This document shows positions 53,001 through 61,863 of a DNA stretch of 64,000 nt, in pieces. The notes under the pieces were generated by a model. That model searched no databases. It was not told where the DNA came from and saw only the letters and a program-made list of their open reading frames with translations. The DNA is from Pseudomonas sp. Z8(2022) (GTDB taxonomy: Bacteria > Pseudomonadota > Gammaproteobacteria > Pseudomonadales > Pseudomonadaceae). A program made the translations under genes and the position numbers. Location of the stretch: positions 1,116,001-1,180,000 of the forward strand of contig NZ_CP107549.1 of NCBI RefSeq assembly GCF_025837155.1. Direction: 5' to 3'. How positions within the stretch are numbered: the stretch's first letter is position 1; each line of letters opens with the position of its first letter.

Positions 53001-53125
53001 TGTTCTTCGGACCGATGGCGGTGGCCATCATGGGCGGCCTGGTGGTCGCCACGGCGTTGACCCTGCTGTTCCTGCCGGCTCTGTACGCGGCCTGGTTCAG
53101 GGTCAAGGAAAGCGAAGCGCGTTGA
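50051..53125 (+). CDS. mexK: RND efflux inner-membrane pump MexK
   Basis: A 1024-residue proton-driven RND pump. Twelve membrane segments in two pseudo-repeats are visible, with large periplasmic loops after the first and seventh. Helix 4 carries LVDDAIIAVEMMAIKME, with the two Asp needed for proton translocation. The N-terminus MSFNLSAWALRHRQIVLYIM is typical of the MexK/TriC-like group. Substrates in P. aeruginosa include triclosan and erythromycin, but the spectrum here is unknown. It forms an operon with mexJ and ends before a strong bidirectional terminator. Confidence 0.9.
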   Translation: MSFNLSAWALRHRQIVLYIMLLFAVVGALSYTKLGQSEDPPFTFKAMVIRTNWPGASAEEVSRQVTERIEKKLMETGEYDRITSFSRPGESQVTFMARDSMRSSQIPELWYQVRKKISDIRHTLPPGIQGPFFNDEFGTTFGNIYALTGDGFDYAVLKDYADRLQLQLQRVKDVGKVELVGLQDEKIWIELSNTKLATLGLPLSAVQQALEAQNAVAAAGFFETSSERIQLRVTGRFESVQEIRDFPIRVGDRTFRIADVAEVKRGFNDPPAPRMRFMGEDAIGIAVSMKAGGDILVLGKALEGEFARLQQTLPLGMELRKVSDQPAAVKTGVGEFVKVLVEALVIVLAVSFFSLGVRTGLVVALVIPLVLAMTFAAMYYLGIGLHKISLGALVLGLGLLVDDAIIAVEMMAIKMEQGYDRLKAASFAWTSTAFPMLTGTLITAAGFLPIATAQSGTGEYTRSIFQVVAISLIASWIAAVMFVPYLGDKLLPDLAKLHAAKHGGSDAGHDPYSTPFYRRVRAAVEWCVRRRGLVILLTIGLFVASVLLFRFVPQQFFPASGRLELMVDIKLEEGASLSATEAEVHRLEALLKEQTGIDNYVAYVGTGSPRFYLPLDQQLPAASFAQFVVLASSIEERERLRTWLIQVMNDEFPALRSRVSRLENGPPVGYPIQFRVSGEHIDEVRALARQVADKVRENPHVVNVHLDWEEPSKVVILNIDQDRARALGVNTAELSRFLQGSLSGTSVSQYREGNELIEILQRGTPEERKALSLLPSLAVPTDSGRSVALSQVATLEYGFEEGIIWHRNRLPNVTVRADVYGKEQPATLTKQILPTLEPIRAELPDGYLLEVGGTVEDSARGQKSVNAGVPLFIVVVLTLLMLQLKSFSRSAMVFLTAPLGLIGVTLFLLIFRQPFGFVAMLGTIALAGMIMRNSVILVDQIEQDISHGQDRWHAIIDATVRRFRPIVLTALAAVLAMIPLSRSVFFGPMAVAIMGGLVVATALTLLFLPALYAAWFRVKESEAR

Positions 53126-53185
53126 CGGGGGATCTTCCGTTCTGACTCAGAGTCCGCCAGGGCCTGGGTCAGGATCGCGGACAAT

Positions 53186-53218
53186 AAAAAAAACGGGAGC
53201 CTGGGCTCCCGTTTTTTT
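53186..53218. terminator. Bidirectional terminator between mexK and bfrB
   Basis: A-run, CGGGAGC (53194-53200), loop CTGG, GCTCCCG (53205-53211), then seven T. Symmetric A/T flanks let it serve both convergent genes. Confidence 0.94.
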
Positions 53219-53228
53219 GGGTTCGGAC

Positions 53229-53699
53229 TTATTCGTCCATCTGCGATTGCAGGTAGTTCTGCAGGCCGACGGCTTCGATCAGGCCGAGCTGGGTTTCCAG
53301 CCAGTCGATGTGATCTTCCTCGGAGCAGAGGATCTCTTCGAGCAGTTCGCGACTGGCGTAATCACCGATGCTCTCGCAATAGGCGATGGCGGCTTTGAGA
53401 TCGCCATGAGCCTTGTGCTCGATCCTCAGGTCGCACTCAAGCATTTCCTTGGTGTTTTCACCGATCAGGATCTTGCCCAGGTCTTGCAGATTGGGGATGC
53501 CCTCGAGGAAGAGAATGCGCTTGATCAGCTTGTCAGCGTGCTTCATCTCGTCAATGGACTCGTGATACTCGTGCTCGCCGAGTTTTTTCAGGCCCCAGTC
53601 TTCATACATGCGCGCATGCAGGAAGTACTGGTTGATGGCGACCAGCTCGTTACCAAGAATCTTGTTCAGGTGTTGAATGACCTTCTTGTCGCCTTTCAT
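53229..53699 (-). CDS. bfrB: bacterioferritin B
   Basis: A 156-residue iron-storage protein that forms a 24-mer shell. The start [20 protein letters not shown] is typical. Heme ligand Met52 (DEMKHADK) and the full ferroxidase set Glu18, Glu51, His54, Glu94, Glu127, His130 are present, so it should oxidise and store iron and bind heme. The high similarity to P. aeruginosa BfrB supports the name. ATG 53699 follows AGGAGCGATC. The bfd partner gene is not in the window. Confidence 0.95.
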   Translation of the reverse strand: MKGDKKVIQHLNKILGNELVAINQYFLHARMYEDWGLKKLGEHEYHESIDEMKHADKLIKRILFLEGIPNLQDLGKILIGENTKEMLECDLRIEHKAHGDLKAAIAYCESIGDYASRELLEEILCSEEDHIDWLETQLGLIEAVGLQNYLQSQMDE

Positions 53700-53737
53700 G
53701 ATCGCTCCTGCTTCTTCAATGACCGTAACGACCTTGA

Positions 53738-53766
53738 ATTCTCGGTCTCGTTCCCTGTTATGTCAA
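53738..53766 (-). promoter_or_regulatory. Probable bfrB promoter
   Basis: On the minus strand TTGACA (53766-53761) is a perfect -35; 17 bases later GAGAAT (53743-53738) is a fair -10. The start would fall about 30 bases before the bfrB ATG. The A/T-rich stretch upstream (53780-53860) may bind Fur or act as an UP element, but no convincing Fur box is seen. Confidence 0.5.
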
Positions 53767-53930
53767 ACCTAAGTGTTTGAAAGATAAGTAAAAATAAAAC
53801 CGAATAAGAATGTTTTCATTCCGCATCATGGCGCCAAGTTATTGAATTGGCGCAATAAAAAAGTTGTCGGTAGTTTGGTGATGAGGCGATCGGACGAATA
53901 CTGGCATTTATTTATTTTTCCACACCCATG

Positions 53931-53952
53931 AAAAAGCCCCGCAGAGCGGGGC
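53931..53952 (-). terminator. Rho-independent terminator of glpD
   Basis: On the minus strand GCCCCGC (53952-53946), a TCT loop, GCGGGGC (53942-53936) and TTTTT (53935-53931). It lies 16 bases after the glpD stop. Confidence 0.9.
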
Positions 53953-53968
53953 ATGGATGCATGCAGAA

Positions 53969-55498
53969 TCAGGCAGCGTGCGACGAGTGCGGATTGCGGC
54001 TGTTCAGGTAGTCCTGCACCCGGGCCTGCTCCGACGCTGTCATGAACAGGCCAAGCTTGTTGCGCCGCCAGAGAATGTCAGTGCTGCTGCGCGCCCATTC
54101 CTCGCGGCACAGATAATCCACCTCGAGGGTGTAGAGCCCGGCACCGAGATGTTCGCCGAGATCGGCCAGGTTGTGCGAGCCGTCGAGCAGGCGCCAGGTG
54201 CGACAGCCGTAAGTGGTAGCCCAGCGTCTGGCCAGGTTGGTGGGCAGCCAGTCGTGGCGTTTGCAGAGTGCTTCGACCAATGCGTTCTGGCTTTGCAGGT
54301 CTTCTCCGCCGGGTAGCGGCGCGCTGGCCGTCCAGCTCGGCCCGAGCTTGCTGAAGTAGGGCGCCAGTTGGTGCATGGCCGACTCGGCCAGCTTGCGGTA
54401 GGTGGTCAACTTGCCGCCGAATACCGACAGCAGAGGCGCTTCGCCCGGTGCGCCGGAGAGCGACAGGGTGTAGTCACGGGTAATGGCCGACGGCTCATCG
54501 GATTCGTCGTCGCACAGCGGCCGTACGCCTGCGAAGCTGTGCAGCACATCGTCGCGGCTGAGTTGCTGTTTGAAATGGTCATTGACCACCTTGAGCAGAT
54601 AGTCGGTTTCCTCGGCGGTGATCGTGACCTGAGCCGGGTCGCCCTGGTATTCGCGGTCGGTGGTGCCGATCAGGGTGAAATGTTCCAGATAAGGAATGGC
54701 GAAGACGATGCGACGGTCTTCGTTCTGCAGGATATAAGCCTGCTCGCCGTCGTACAGGCGCGGTACGACGATGTGGCTACCCTGGATCAGACGGATGCCG
54801 TAGGGCGATTCCTGCCTGAGGTCTTCACGGATGAAACGCGCGACCCATGGGCCGGCGGCATTGACCAGCGCGCGGGCGCGAATGGACAGCAGGCTGCCGT
54901 CGCTGCGTTCCAGATGGATATGCCACAACCCCTTGCTGCGCCGAGCGCTGACGCAACGAGTACGCGGATGAATGTGCGCGCCCTTTTCCCGGGCAGCCAT
55001 GGCGTTGAGCACCACCAGGCGGGCATCGTCCACCCAGCAGTCGGAGTATTCGAAACCGCGGCTGATTTCCGCTTTCAGCGGGCTGTCAGTACCAAAGCGC
55101 AGGCCGCGCGAGGCAGGCAGGCGTTCACGTTTACCCAGATGATCGTAGAGGAACAGGCCGGCGCGGATCATCCAGGCCGGACGCAGGTGCGGGCGGTGCG
55201 GCAGGACGAAGCGCATCGGCTTGACGATATGCGGCGCCTTGGCCAGCAGCACTTCGCGCTCGGCCAGGGCCTCACGCACCAGGCGGAACTCATGGTGTTC
55301 CAGATAGCGCAGGCCCCCGTGGATCAGTTTGCTGCTGGCCGAGGAGGTGTGGCTGGCGAGGTCATCCTTTTCGCAAAGGAACACCGACAGCCCCCGCCCG
55401 GCGGCATCGGCCGCAATGCCCACACCATTGATGCCGCCGCCAACAACAGCAAGATCGTAGACTTCCGCAACGGGGCTGGTAGATGGATCGTGGGTCAT
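53969..55498 (-). CDS. glpD: aerobic glycerol-3-phosphate dehydrogenase
   Basis: A 509-residue FAD enzyme at the inner membrane that oxidises glycerol-3-phosphate to dihydroxyacetone phosphate and feeds electrons to ubiquinone. FAD motif DLAVVGGGINGVGIAADAAG at the N-terminus; conserved SSKLIHGGLRYLEHHEFRLV; GTTDREYQGDP; C-terminal helical domain with YLCREEWARSSTDILWRR. ATG 55498 is preferred over ATG 55540, whose extra 14 residues would cross the operator-like region. It follows glpR on the same strand. Confidence 0.95.
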   Translation of the reverse strand: MTHDPSTSPVAEVYDLAVVGGGINGVGIAADAAGRGLSVFLCEKDDLASHTSSASSKLIHGGLRYLEHHEFRLVREALAEREVLLAKAPHIVKPMRFVLPHRPHLRPAWMIRAGLFLYDHLGKRERLPASRGLRFGTDSPLKAEISRGFEYSDCWVDDARLVVLNAMAAREKGAHIHPRTRCVSARRSKGLWHIHLERSDGSLLSIRARALVNAAGPWVARFIREDLRQESPYGIRLIQGSHIVVPRLYDGEQAYILQNEDRRIVFAIPYLEHFTLIGTTDREYQGDPAQVTITAEETDYLLKVVNDHFKQQLSRDDVLHSFAGVRPLCDDESDEPSAITRDYTLSLSGAPGEAPLLSVFGGKLTTYRKLAESAMHQLAPYFSKLGPSWTASAPLPGGEDLQSQNALVEALCKRHDWLPTNLARRWATTYGCRTWRLLDGSHNLADLGEHLGAGLYTLEVDYLCREEWARSSTDILWRRNKLGLFMTASEQARVQDYLNSRNPHSSHAA

Positions 55499-55518
55499 TT
55501 GGCACGCTCGGCTATTGG

Positions 55519-55552
55519 ATTCGAATGTGTCGATGTTCACTTTCGAAAATAT
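55519..55552 (-). promoter_or_regulatory. GlpR-operator-like boxes upstream of glpD
   Basis: On the plus strand ATGTTCACTTTCGAAAATAT (55533-55552) resembles the E. coli GlpR consensus (WATKYTCGWWAANGAWCAT) read from the other strand, and ATTCGAATGTG (55519-55529) looks like a second half-site. They lie 21-54 bases before the glpD ATG, so GlpR probably represses glpD here. Confidence 0.6.
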
Positions 55553-55653
55553 GCTAGACGATGATGCGCGACTACGCTAGCCCCGTGCGCGATTGCGCGC
55601 CGAGTGGCAGGCGTCTGGGGATGAGGGACAGGACGGATATCGGCCCGAACGGA

Positions 55654-56412
55654 TCAGACCAGGTCGAGCTGAACCTTGTGGCTGTGCATCAGGCGCGTGA
55701 TGGCAGCTGACGGCGCGCTATCGGTGAAGACCCGGTCGACCAGGGAAATCGGCCCCAGACGCACCACCGCGTTGCGCCCGAACTTGCTGGAGTCCACGGC
55801 GAGGAAAACCTGCCTGGCATTGTCGATGATCGCCTGGGATACACGCACTTCCTGGTAATCGAAGTCGAGCAGGCTGCCGTCGTCATCGATGCCGCTGATG
55901 CCGACGATGGCGTAATCAACCTTGAACTGCTGGATGAAATCCACCGCCGCCTGGCCGACGATGCCGCCATCGCTGCGTACCGTACCGCCGGCCACCAGCA
56001 CCTCGAAGTCGGCCTTGGCGCTGAGCTGAGCAGCGACGTGCAGGTTGTTGGTGATGATCTTCAGGCCCTTGTGATTCTGCAGTTCGCGGGCGATGGCCTC
56101 GGTGGTGGTGCCGATGTTGATGAACAACGAGGCGTGATCAGGGATTTGTGCCGCCACGGCTTCGGCGATGCGCTGCTTCTCCTCACGCATCTGCCCGGCG
56201 CGCATGCCGTAGGCCGTGTTTTGAATGCTCGATGATTCACAGGCAGCGCCGCCGTGGGTGCGGCGCAACAGGCCGTGCTCGGCCAGCTGGTTGATGTCGC
56301 GGCGTATGGTCTGCGGGGTGACGGCGAACGCCTGGGCCAGTTCGTCGATGCTGACATAGCCGCGTTCGCGGGCGAGATTGAGGATGTCGTGCTGGCGGGG
56401 AGCGAGATTCAT
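55654..56412 (-). CDS. glpR: glycerol-3-phosphate regulon repressor GlpR
   Basis: A 252-residue DeoR-family repressor. N-terminal winged helix-turn-helix ([20 protein letters not shown] and [20 protein letters not shown]) precedes a sugar-phosphate-binding domain with [20 protein letters not shown] and [18 protein letters not shown]. It should release DNA on binding glycerol-3-phosphate. It sits upstream of glpD on the same strand and divergent from ybaK-glpK. ATG 56412 is used. Confidence 0.94.
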   Translation of the reverse strand: MNLAPRQHDILNLARERGYVSIDELAQAFAVTPQTIRRDINQLAEHGLLRRTHGGAACESSSIQNTAYGMRAGQMREEKQRIAEAVAAQIPDHASLFINIGTTTEAIARELQNHKGLKIITNNLHVAAQLSAKADFEVLVAGGTVRSDGGIVGQAAVDFIQQFKVDYAIVGISGIDDDGSLLDFDYQEVRVSQAIIDNARQVFLAVDSSKFGRNAVVRLGPISLVDRVFTDSAPSAAITRLMHSHKVQLDLV

Positions 56413-56493
56413 GAGCGCTTCCTGTGAGGGTTACCCATTATAGGCTGTAGATGCGGAGGATTTCGGCCTGTTAATGTAGGGTATCTTTCACAG

Positions 56494-56513
56494 CGTTTTC
56501 ACATTCGAACATG
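56494..56513 (+). promoter_or_regulatory. GlpR-operator-like box overlapping the ybaK start
   Basis: CGTTTTCACATTCGAACATG: its complement CATGTTCGAATGTGAAAACG matches the half-site WATGTTCG and the A/T spacing of GlpR operators. It lies in the glpR-ybaK gap and overlaps the ybaK ATG at 56511, so it could control ybaK-glpK, glpR or both. Confidence 0.55.
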
Positions 56514-56981
56514 ACTCCTGCAATCGATCTGCTGAAGAAGGCCAAGGCCGAACACCGTGTGCACAGTTACCAGCATGACCCCAAGGCGCCGTCCTACGGG
56601 TTGGAGGCGGTGGAAAAGCTCGGTCTGGCGCCTGAGCGCGTGTTCAAGACGCTGCTCGCAGCCACCGAGAGGGGTGAACTGCTGGTGGCCGTCGTGCCGG
56701 TAGCCGGCAGCCTCGATCTCAAGGCGCTGGCGGCGGCAGCCGGAGCGAAGAAGGCTGATATGGCCGACCCGGCGGCAGCGCAGCGGGCCACCGGCTATCT
56801 GGTCGGCGGCATCAGCCCGCTGGGGCAGAAGAAGCGCTTGCGCACCTTTATCGACGACTCGGCGTGCCTGCATCCCACCATTCATGTCAGTGGCGGCCGG
56901 CGTGGGCTGGAGCTGGAGCTTTCGGCCGAGACCCTGGCCGAGCATACCAGGGGTGTTTTCGCTGCTATCGGCAAGGCCTGA
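56511..56981 (+). CDS. ybaK: Cys-tRNA(Pro) deacylase YbaK
   Basis: A 156-residue trans-editing enzyme of the YbaK/ProX family that removes Cys from mischarged tRNA-Pro. The family features are HDPKAPSYGLEAVEKLGLAP, FKTLLAATERGELLVAVVPV and VGGISPLGQKKRLRTFIDDS; the essential Lys is expected in VFKTLL. The start ATG 56511 overlaps a GlpR-like box. It is placed between glpR and glpK, 81 bases before glpK on the same strand, an unusual insertion in the glycerol cluster. Confidence 0.92.
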   Translation: MTPAIDLLKKAKAEHRVHSYQHDPKAPSYGLEAVEKLGLAPERVFKTLLAATERGELLVAVVPVAGSLDLKALAAAAGAKKADMADPAAAQRATGYLVGGISPLGQKKRLRTFIDDSACLHPTIHVSGGRRGLELELSAETLAEHTRGVFAAIGKA

Positions 56982-57062
56982 AACGCGCGATAGGTTGCAA
57001 ACAAAGTGGGTGATTTTGCGGTCAACAGCAGCGAACGCTGCAATAACAACAAGGAATCTTGC

Positions 57063-58550
57063 ATGTCTCAATACCTGCTGGCCATCGATCAGGGCACTAC
57101 CAGTTCCCGCGCCATCATCTTCAGTGCCCAGGGTTTGCCGGTCGCGCGTGCTCAGCAAGAATTCAGGCAGTACTTCCCGCAGGATGGCTGGGTCGAACAT
57201 GACGGCGAGGAGATCTGGTCGTCCACGCTCAAGGTCTGTGGGGAGGCCATCGCCAACAGTGGCCTGTCAGCCGATGAGATCGCCGCCATCGGTATCACCA
57301 ACCAGCGCGAAACCACGCTGGTCTGGGATGCCGCAACCGGCACGCCCATTCACCCGGCCATCGTCTGGCAGGATCGCCGCACCGCCGATTATTGCGCCGG
57401 GCTCAAGGAGCAAGGTCACGAAACGATGGTCGCGGCCAGAACCGGCCTGCTGATCGATCCGTATTTCTCCGCCACCAAGCTGCGCTGGATCCTGCACAAC
57501 GTGCCTGGCGCGCAGGAGCGTGCGGAGCGCGGTGAGCTGCGTTTCGGTACGGTCGACAGCTTCCTGCTGTGGCGCCTGACCGGTGGCAAGGTGCACCGCA
57601 CCGATGCCAGCAATGCGTCGCGTACGCTGATGTTCAACATTCACACCCAGCAGTGGGACGAAGAGCTGCTCGAGCTGTTCGGCATTCCTGCCAGCCTGCT
57701 GCCAGAGGTGCTCGATTGCGCTGCCGAGTTCGGTCATACCGAACCCGAGCTGCTCGGCACCAGCATTCCGGTGCTGGGCATGGCCGGCGACCAGCAGGCG
57801 GCCCTGATCGGCCAGGCCTGTTTCCAGCCGGGCATGGTCAAGAGCACCTATGGCACCGGCTGCTTCATGATCCAGAACACGGGTGAGCAACCGGTTACCT
57901 CGAAGAATCGCCTGCTCACCACCGTCGGCTATCGCCTCGACGGCAAGGTGACCTATGCCGTGGAAGGCAGCATCTTCGTTGCCGGCGCCGCGGTGCAGTG
58001 GCTGCGCGACGGCATCAAGCTGATCAGCCATGCGCGCGAGAGCGAGGCGCTGGCCGAGGCCACCGGGGAAGCCTGCGGCGTCTACCTGGTGCCGGCCTTC
58101 ACCGGGCTGGGCGCACCTTACTGGGACCCGAAGGCGCGTGGCGCCATCTTCGGCCTGACCCGCGATACCGGGATCAAGGAGATCGTCACCGCCGGGTTGC
58201 AGTCTGTGTGCTACCAGACCCGTGATCTGCTCGAGGCGATGCGTCAGGACGGCGCTGCGGCGCCCAGCGCGTTGCGGGTGGACGGCGGCATGGTGGAGAA
58301 CAACTGGGTCATGCAGTTTCTCGCCGACATTCTCGGCGTAAGTGTCGAGCGGCCCGAGGTCACCGAGACCACAGCGCTCGGCGTGGCCTATCTGGCAGGC
58401 CTGAAACTCGGCTTGTATCGCGACCTCGATGCCATCGCCAGCCACTGGCATCGCCAGCAGCGTTTCGAGCCGCGGATGAACGACGCGCATCGCGAGCGTC
58501 TCTACGCCGGTTGGCTGGACGCGGTGAAGCGGGTGCGCAGCGAGCCCTGA
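57063..58550 (+). CDS. glpK: glycerol kinase
   Basis: A 495-residue FGGY-family kinase that phosphorylates glycerol to sn-glycerol-3-phosphate. ATP and sugar-kinase motifs: [51 protein letters not shown] and [19 protein letters not shown]. The start [10 protein letters not shown] follows AACAAGGAATCTTGC. In many pseudomonads glpF (facilitator) directly precedes glpK; here ybaK does, and no glpF is in the window. Confidence 0.96.
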   Translation: MSQYLLAIDQGTTSSRAIIFSAQGLPVARAQQEFRQYFPQDGWVEHDGEEIWSSTLKVCGEAIANSGLSADEIAAIGITNQRETTLVWDAATGTPIHPAIVWQDRRTADYCAGLKEQGHETMVAARTGLLIDPYFSATKLRWILHNVPGAQERAERGELRFGTVDSFLLWRLTGGKVHRTDASNASRTLMFNIHTQQWDEELLELFGIPASLLPEVLDCAAEFGHTEPELLGTSIPVLGMAGDQQAALIGQACFQPGMVKSTYGTGCFMIQNTGEQPVTSKNRLLTTVGYRLDGKVTYAVEGSIFVAGAAVQWLRDGIKLISHARESEALAEATGEACGVYLVPAFTGLGAPYWDPKARGAIFGLTRDTGIKEIVTAGLQSVCYQTRDLLEAMRQDGAAAPSALRVDGGMVENNWVMQFLADILGVSVERPEVTETTALGVAYLAGLKLGLYRDLDAIASHWHRQQRFEPRMNDAHRERLYAGWLDAVKRVRSEP

Positions 58551-58563
58551 TGCACCCCTGGCC

Positions 58564-58601
58564 GTAGGAGCGGCTGGGCGGCATTCCGCTTCAGCCGCGA
58601 G
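58564..58601. repeat. REP-like palindrome after glpK
   Basis: GTAGGAGCGGCT ... AGCCGCGA with a nested GCGG/CCGC pair between the arms. GTAGGAGCGG(C)TTCAGCCGCGA is a very common pseudomonad intergenic repeat; here it contains an insertion in the loop. Confidence 0.65.
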
Positions 58602-58694
58602 GCGCCTCAGGGAATCTGGAAAGCAGCAACTGTATCTGTTGCCGGTTACCTGGCGCAGGCATGCTGGCGTTTCTTGTCTGGCCAGGAACCCATC

Positions 58695-59501
58695 ATGCCA
58701 CTCGCTTTTCACCAAGTTGACGCCTTTACCGACCAGCCTTTCGCGGGCAATCCCGCCATGGTCTATCGCCTGGATGCCTGGCTGGATGCGGCGCTGATGC
58801 AGCGCATCGCCGCCGAGCACAATCTGGCCGAGACGGCCTTCGTGGTAACGGAAGGGGATGCCTGGCATATCCGCTGGTTCACCCCGACCAGCGAAGTGCC
58901 GCTGTGTGGCCATGCGACTCTGGCCAGCGCCAAGGTACTGTTTGACCTCTACCACGAAGCGGGCGACGTGCTGCAGTTCACCTGCCGGTCAGGGGCATTG
59001 CGGGTGACTCGCCAGGGCGGGCGGCTGGAGCTGGATTTCCCGGTGCGTCCGGTGGAGCCGGTGGCCGCGTCATTGCATGCAGATGTCGAATGCGCGCTGG
59101 GCCAGCCTGCGCAGCAGGTACTGGCATTGCTCAACGCCGATGGCAGTGTGCAGGAGTTGATGGTGGTACTGGCATCCGAGGCGCAGGTGCGCAGCTTCGC
59201 TCCCGATCTGCCGGCGCTGGCCGCACTGCCGGGCCTGGGCGTGCTGATCACCGGGAAGGGTGAGCGACATGACTTCGTCTCGCGTTATTTCGCGCCTGCC
59301 ATTGGTATCGATGAGGACCCGGTAACCGGCTCGACTCATTGCATGCTGGTGCCGTACTGGGCCGAGCGCCTGGAACGAATCGAACTCAGCGCTTTTCAGT
59401 GCTCGGCGCGGGGCGGTGAGTTGTTCTGTCGCCTTGATGGCGAGCGGGTGAAGATCGCGGGCCACGCACGGCATATCGCCAGTGGCCAGCTGATGCTCTG
59501 A
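58695..59501 (+). CDS. PhzF-family isomerase/epimerase-like protein
   Basis: A 268-residue protein of the PhzF (diaminopimelate-epimerase-fold) family. The N-terminal half has FHQVDAFTDQPFAGNPAMVY and the catalytic Glu in NLAETAFV; the second half has GIDEDPVTGSTHCMLVPYW. It is not part of a phenazine cluster, so the substrate is unknown, as for most YddE/PhzF proteins. ATG 58695 has CAGGAA upstream. It converges directly on the ABC ATPase with no gap. Confidence 0.88.
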   Translation: MPLAFHQVDAFTDQPFAGNPAMVYRLDAWLDAALMQRIAAEHNLAETAFVVTEGDAWHIRWFTPTSEVPLCGHATLASAKVLFDLYHEAGDVLQFTCRSGALRVTRQGGRLELDFPVRPVEPVAASLHADVECALGQPAQQVLALLNADGSVQELMVVLASEAQVRSFAPDLPALAALPGLGVLITGKGERHDFVSRYFAPAIGIDEDPVTGSTHCMLVPYWAERLERIELSAFQCSARGGELFCRLDGERVKIAGHARHIASGQLML

Positions 59502-60608
59502 TCAGTTGCTGCTGATCCGGCGCACGCCGCCGGAATCGCTCAGTTGCAACTGAGCGGCGACACTGCCCAGCGCAGGGAAGGCCACCAGGTGATCTGCGGC
59601 AATGCGGATGCCCACTTCGTCGCCTGGCTGGTGGTCGGCATGACTGGGGAAGATCGATTCCAGCTGGCTGCCGGTGGGCAGTTGCAGGCGGTACAGGGTG
59701 GCGGCGCCAAGGAAGGTCTTGCCGACGATGCGTGCTTTCAGATCGCTGCCTTCATCGGCAACGATGTCATCCGGGCGCAGCAGGACATCCACCGCGCTGC
59801 CTTGTGCCCAGGTGTAGGCGCGGTTGCCGCGGATCACGCCGAGTTCGGTCTGTACCGTATCCGGGCTGAGCAACTGGCCGCGAATGAAATAGCCCTGACC
59901 AATGAAGCTGGCGACGAAGGGGGTCAGTGGCTCGTGATAGAGGTTGAAGGGCGTGTCCCATTGCTCCAGGCGGCCATCCTTGAACACGCCGACATGATCA
60001 CTGACGGCGAAGGCCTCTTCCTGATCGTGGGTAACCAGGATGGCGCTGGTGCCGCGGGTCTTGAGGATGTCGCGCACCTCGTGGCTCAGGCGCCGGCGCA
60101 GTTCGCCGTCGAGGTTGGAGAAGGGTTCGTCGAGCAGCAGCAGCTTCGGTTCCGGCGCCAGGGCGCGGGCCAGGGCGACACGCTGTTGCTGGCCGCCGGA
60201 AAGCTCGTGCGGGTAGCGCCTGGCCAGGTTGCCGAGCTTGACCAGCTCCAGCAGTTCCCGGGTCACGCGCTCGGCGTTGGCCTGTTTGCGAATGCCGAAG
60301 GCGACGTTATCCGCCACGCTGAGGTGAGGGAACAGGGCGTAATCCTGGAACACCATGCCGATGTGGCGTTTCTCTGGTGCCAGGGTGAAGCCGGCGCGGG
60401 AGATGATCTCGCCATCGAGTTCGATCTCACCTTCGAGCACCGGCTCGAAACCGGCGATGGCACGCAGCGTGGTGGTCTTGCCGCAGCCGGAAGGGCCTAA
60501 CAGGCAGCCGATATCGCCGGCGTTGAGGTGCAGGTCGAGATCCTGCACCACCTTGTGGTTGTGGTAGCCGCAGTTCAGCCCGCGGAGCTGCAGCAGGGGC
60601 TGGCTCAT
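59502..60608 (-). CDS. ABC transporter ATP-binding protein (FbpC/PotA-like), orphan
   Basis: A 368-residue ATPase: Walker [12 protein letters not shown]-loop [10 protein letters not shown], signature LSGGQQQRV, Walker [13 protein letters not shown], His switch VTHDQEEA, then a C-terminal TOBE-like domain (about 240-340). The C-terminal part is like iron(III) or polyamine importers. No permease or binding protein is adjacent, so its partners must be elsewhere. ATG 60608 overlaps the argF stop by four bases (ATGA), and the same pairing with argF is seen in P. aeruginosa. Confidence 0.88.
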   Translation of the reverse strand: MSQPLLQLRGLNCGYHNHKVVQDLDLHLNAGDIGCLLGPSGCGKTTTLRAIAGFEPVLEGEIELDGEIISRAGFTLAPEKRHIGMVFQDYALFPHLSVADNVAFGIRKQANAERVTRELLELVKLGNLARRYPHELSGGQQQRVALARALAPEPKLLLLDEPFSNLDGELRRRLSHEVRDILKTRGTSAILVTHDQEEAFAVSDHVGVFKDGRLEQWDTPFNLYHEPLTPFVASFIGQGYFIRGQLLSPDTVQTELGVIRGNRAYTWAQGSAVDVLLRPDDIVADEGSDLKARIVGKTFLGAATLYRLQLPTGSQLESIFPSHADHQPGDEVGIRIAADHLVAFPALGSVAAQLQLSDSGGVRRISSN

Positions 60609-61525
60609 GCGTGGTGGTACGCCGGCTCGACCAACAGTTCGAGCAGCGCCTTCTGTGCGTGCAGGCGGTTCTCGGCCTGATCCCAGGCAACCGAGCGCGG
60701 GTCGTCGAGCATGTCGACGCTGATTTCCTCACCGCGATGCGCCGGCAGGCAGTGCATGAACAGCACGTCCGGTGCCGCGTTATCGAGCAGGGCGGGGGTG
60801 ACCTGATAAGGACGGAACAGCGCCATGCGCTGCTTGGCCTCGTCTTCCTGGCCCATCGAGGCCCACACGTCGGTGCTCACCAGATGCGCGCCGGCCACGG
60901 CTTCGCGCGGGTCGCGCAGTACCTGCACGCGGTTGCCGGCCAGGGCGAGGAAATCTGCGTTCGGCTCGTAACCTTCCGGGCAGGCAACCTTGAGCTGGAA
61001 GTCGAACTGGATCGCCGCTTCGATATAGGAGTTGCACATGTTGTTGCCGTCGCCGATCCAGGCCACCGTCTTGCCGGCGATGCTGCCGCGGTGTTCGAGG
61101 AAGGTCTGCATGTCGGCCAGCAACTGGCAGGGGTGCAGGTCATCGGACAGGCCGTTGATGACCGGCACTTTCGATTTGGCGGCGAATTCGGTGAGGTTGC
61201 TGTGGGCGAAGGTGCGGATCATCACGGCGTCGAGCATGCTCGACATGACGATGGCCGAGTCGCCGATCGGCTCGCCACGACCCAGCTGGGTGTCGCGCGG
61301 CGAGAGGAAGATGGCCTGGCCGCCGAGCTGGATCATGCCGGCTTCGAACGACAGGCGGGTGCGGGTCGAGGCTTTCTCGAAGATCATGCCCAACACGCGA
61401 TTCTTCAGCGGCTCGAACAGCACGCCGCGGTTGCGCAGGTCCTTCAGCTCGATGGCTCGGCGGATCAACCCCACCAGTTCGTCCGGTGTGTAATCCATCA
61501 TCGAGAGGAAGTGTCTGACGCTCAT
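60605..61525 (-). CDS. argF: ornithine carbamoyltransferase (anabolic)
   Basis: A 306-residue enzyme that makes citrulline from ornithine and carbamoyl phosphate. Carbamoyl-phosphate motif STRTR in [16 protein letters not shown]-type ornithine loop in WASMGQEDE; catalytic HCLP in [15 protein letters not shown] 61525 is used. The arrangement and length match anabolic ArgF rather than the ArcB type. Its product is limited by ArgR in P. aeruginosa, and a candidate ArgR site lies upstream. Confidence 0.95.
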   Translation of the reverse strand: MSVRHFLSMMDYTPDELVGLIRRAIELKDLRNRGVLFEPLKNRVLGMIFEKASTRTRLSFEAGMIQLGGQAIFLSPRDTQLGRGEPIGDSAIVMSSMLDAVMIRTFAHSNLTEFAAKSKVPVINGLSDDLHPCQLLADMQTFLEHRGSIAGKTVAWIGDGNNMCNSYIEAAIQFDFQLKVACPEGYEPNADFLALAGNRVQVLRDPREAVAGAHLVSTDVWASMGQEDEAKQRMALFRPYQVTPALLDNAAPDVLFMHCLPAHRGEEISVDMLDDPRSVAWDQAENRLHAQKALLELLVEPAYHHA

Positions 61526-61561
61526 CGTTAACTACCTTTATCACTACAGTTCGCAAGCCTG

Positions 61562-61590
61562 TGTCCGGCGACAAAACCGACAAAAACAGC
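61562..61590 (-). promoter_or_regulatory. Candidate ArgR site upstream of argF
   Basis: On the minus strand the direct repeats TGTCGG and TGTCGC (61582-61577 and 61573-61568) stand 9 bases apart start to start. P. aeruginosa ArgR binds tandem TGTCGC-containing half-sites near arg genes. Located 37-65 bases before the argF ATG. Confidence 0.45.
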
Positions 61591-61756
61591 AGAGCTTGCG
61601 GCGGGAGGCCGCAGAATGCGACGAAATAGGGGAAGGCGCGATCCTATAAGGAAATGACGAGGTGGCGCAAGTTGGCACCCGCGGGCGCGCAGAATGCCGT
61701 TTTGTAAGCCTTTTGCCAATTCGACGTGCGAGCTGTCACAGAATCAAAAATCTGGC

Positions 61757-61786
61757 TTGCGAAGCTCTAGACCGGGCCTCTAGGAT
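61757..61786 (+). promoter_or_regulatory. Possible promoter of the small lipoprotein gene
   Basis: TTGCGA (61757-61762), 18-base spacer, TAGGAT (61781-61786). A 14-bp palindrome GGCAATGTATTGCC (61804-61817) lies just downstream of the predicted start and could be an operator. Confidence 0.4.
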
Positions 61787-61863
61787 GCCGCCGCCTTTCC
61801 CAAGGCAATGTATTGCCCCCGCAATGGGGTCATCCATGGAATATATGTGCAAAGGAGTTTTGC

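Noticed and set aside
53790..53860. Fur box upstream of bfrB
   Set aside because: The stretch is A/T-rich, but no 19-bp site close to GATAATGATAATCATTATC is present.
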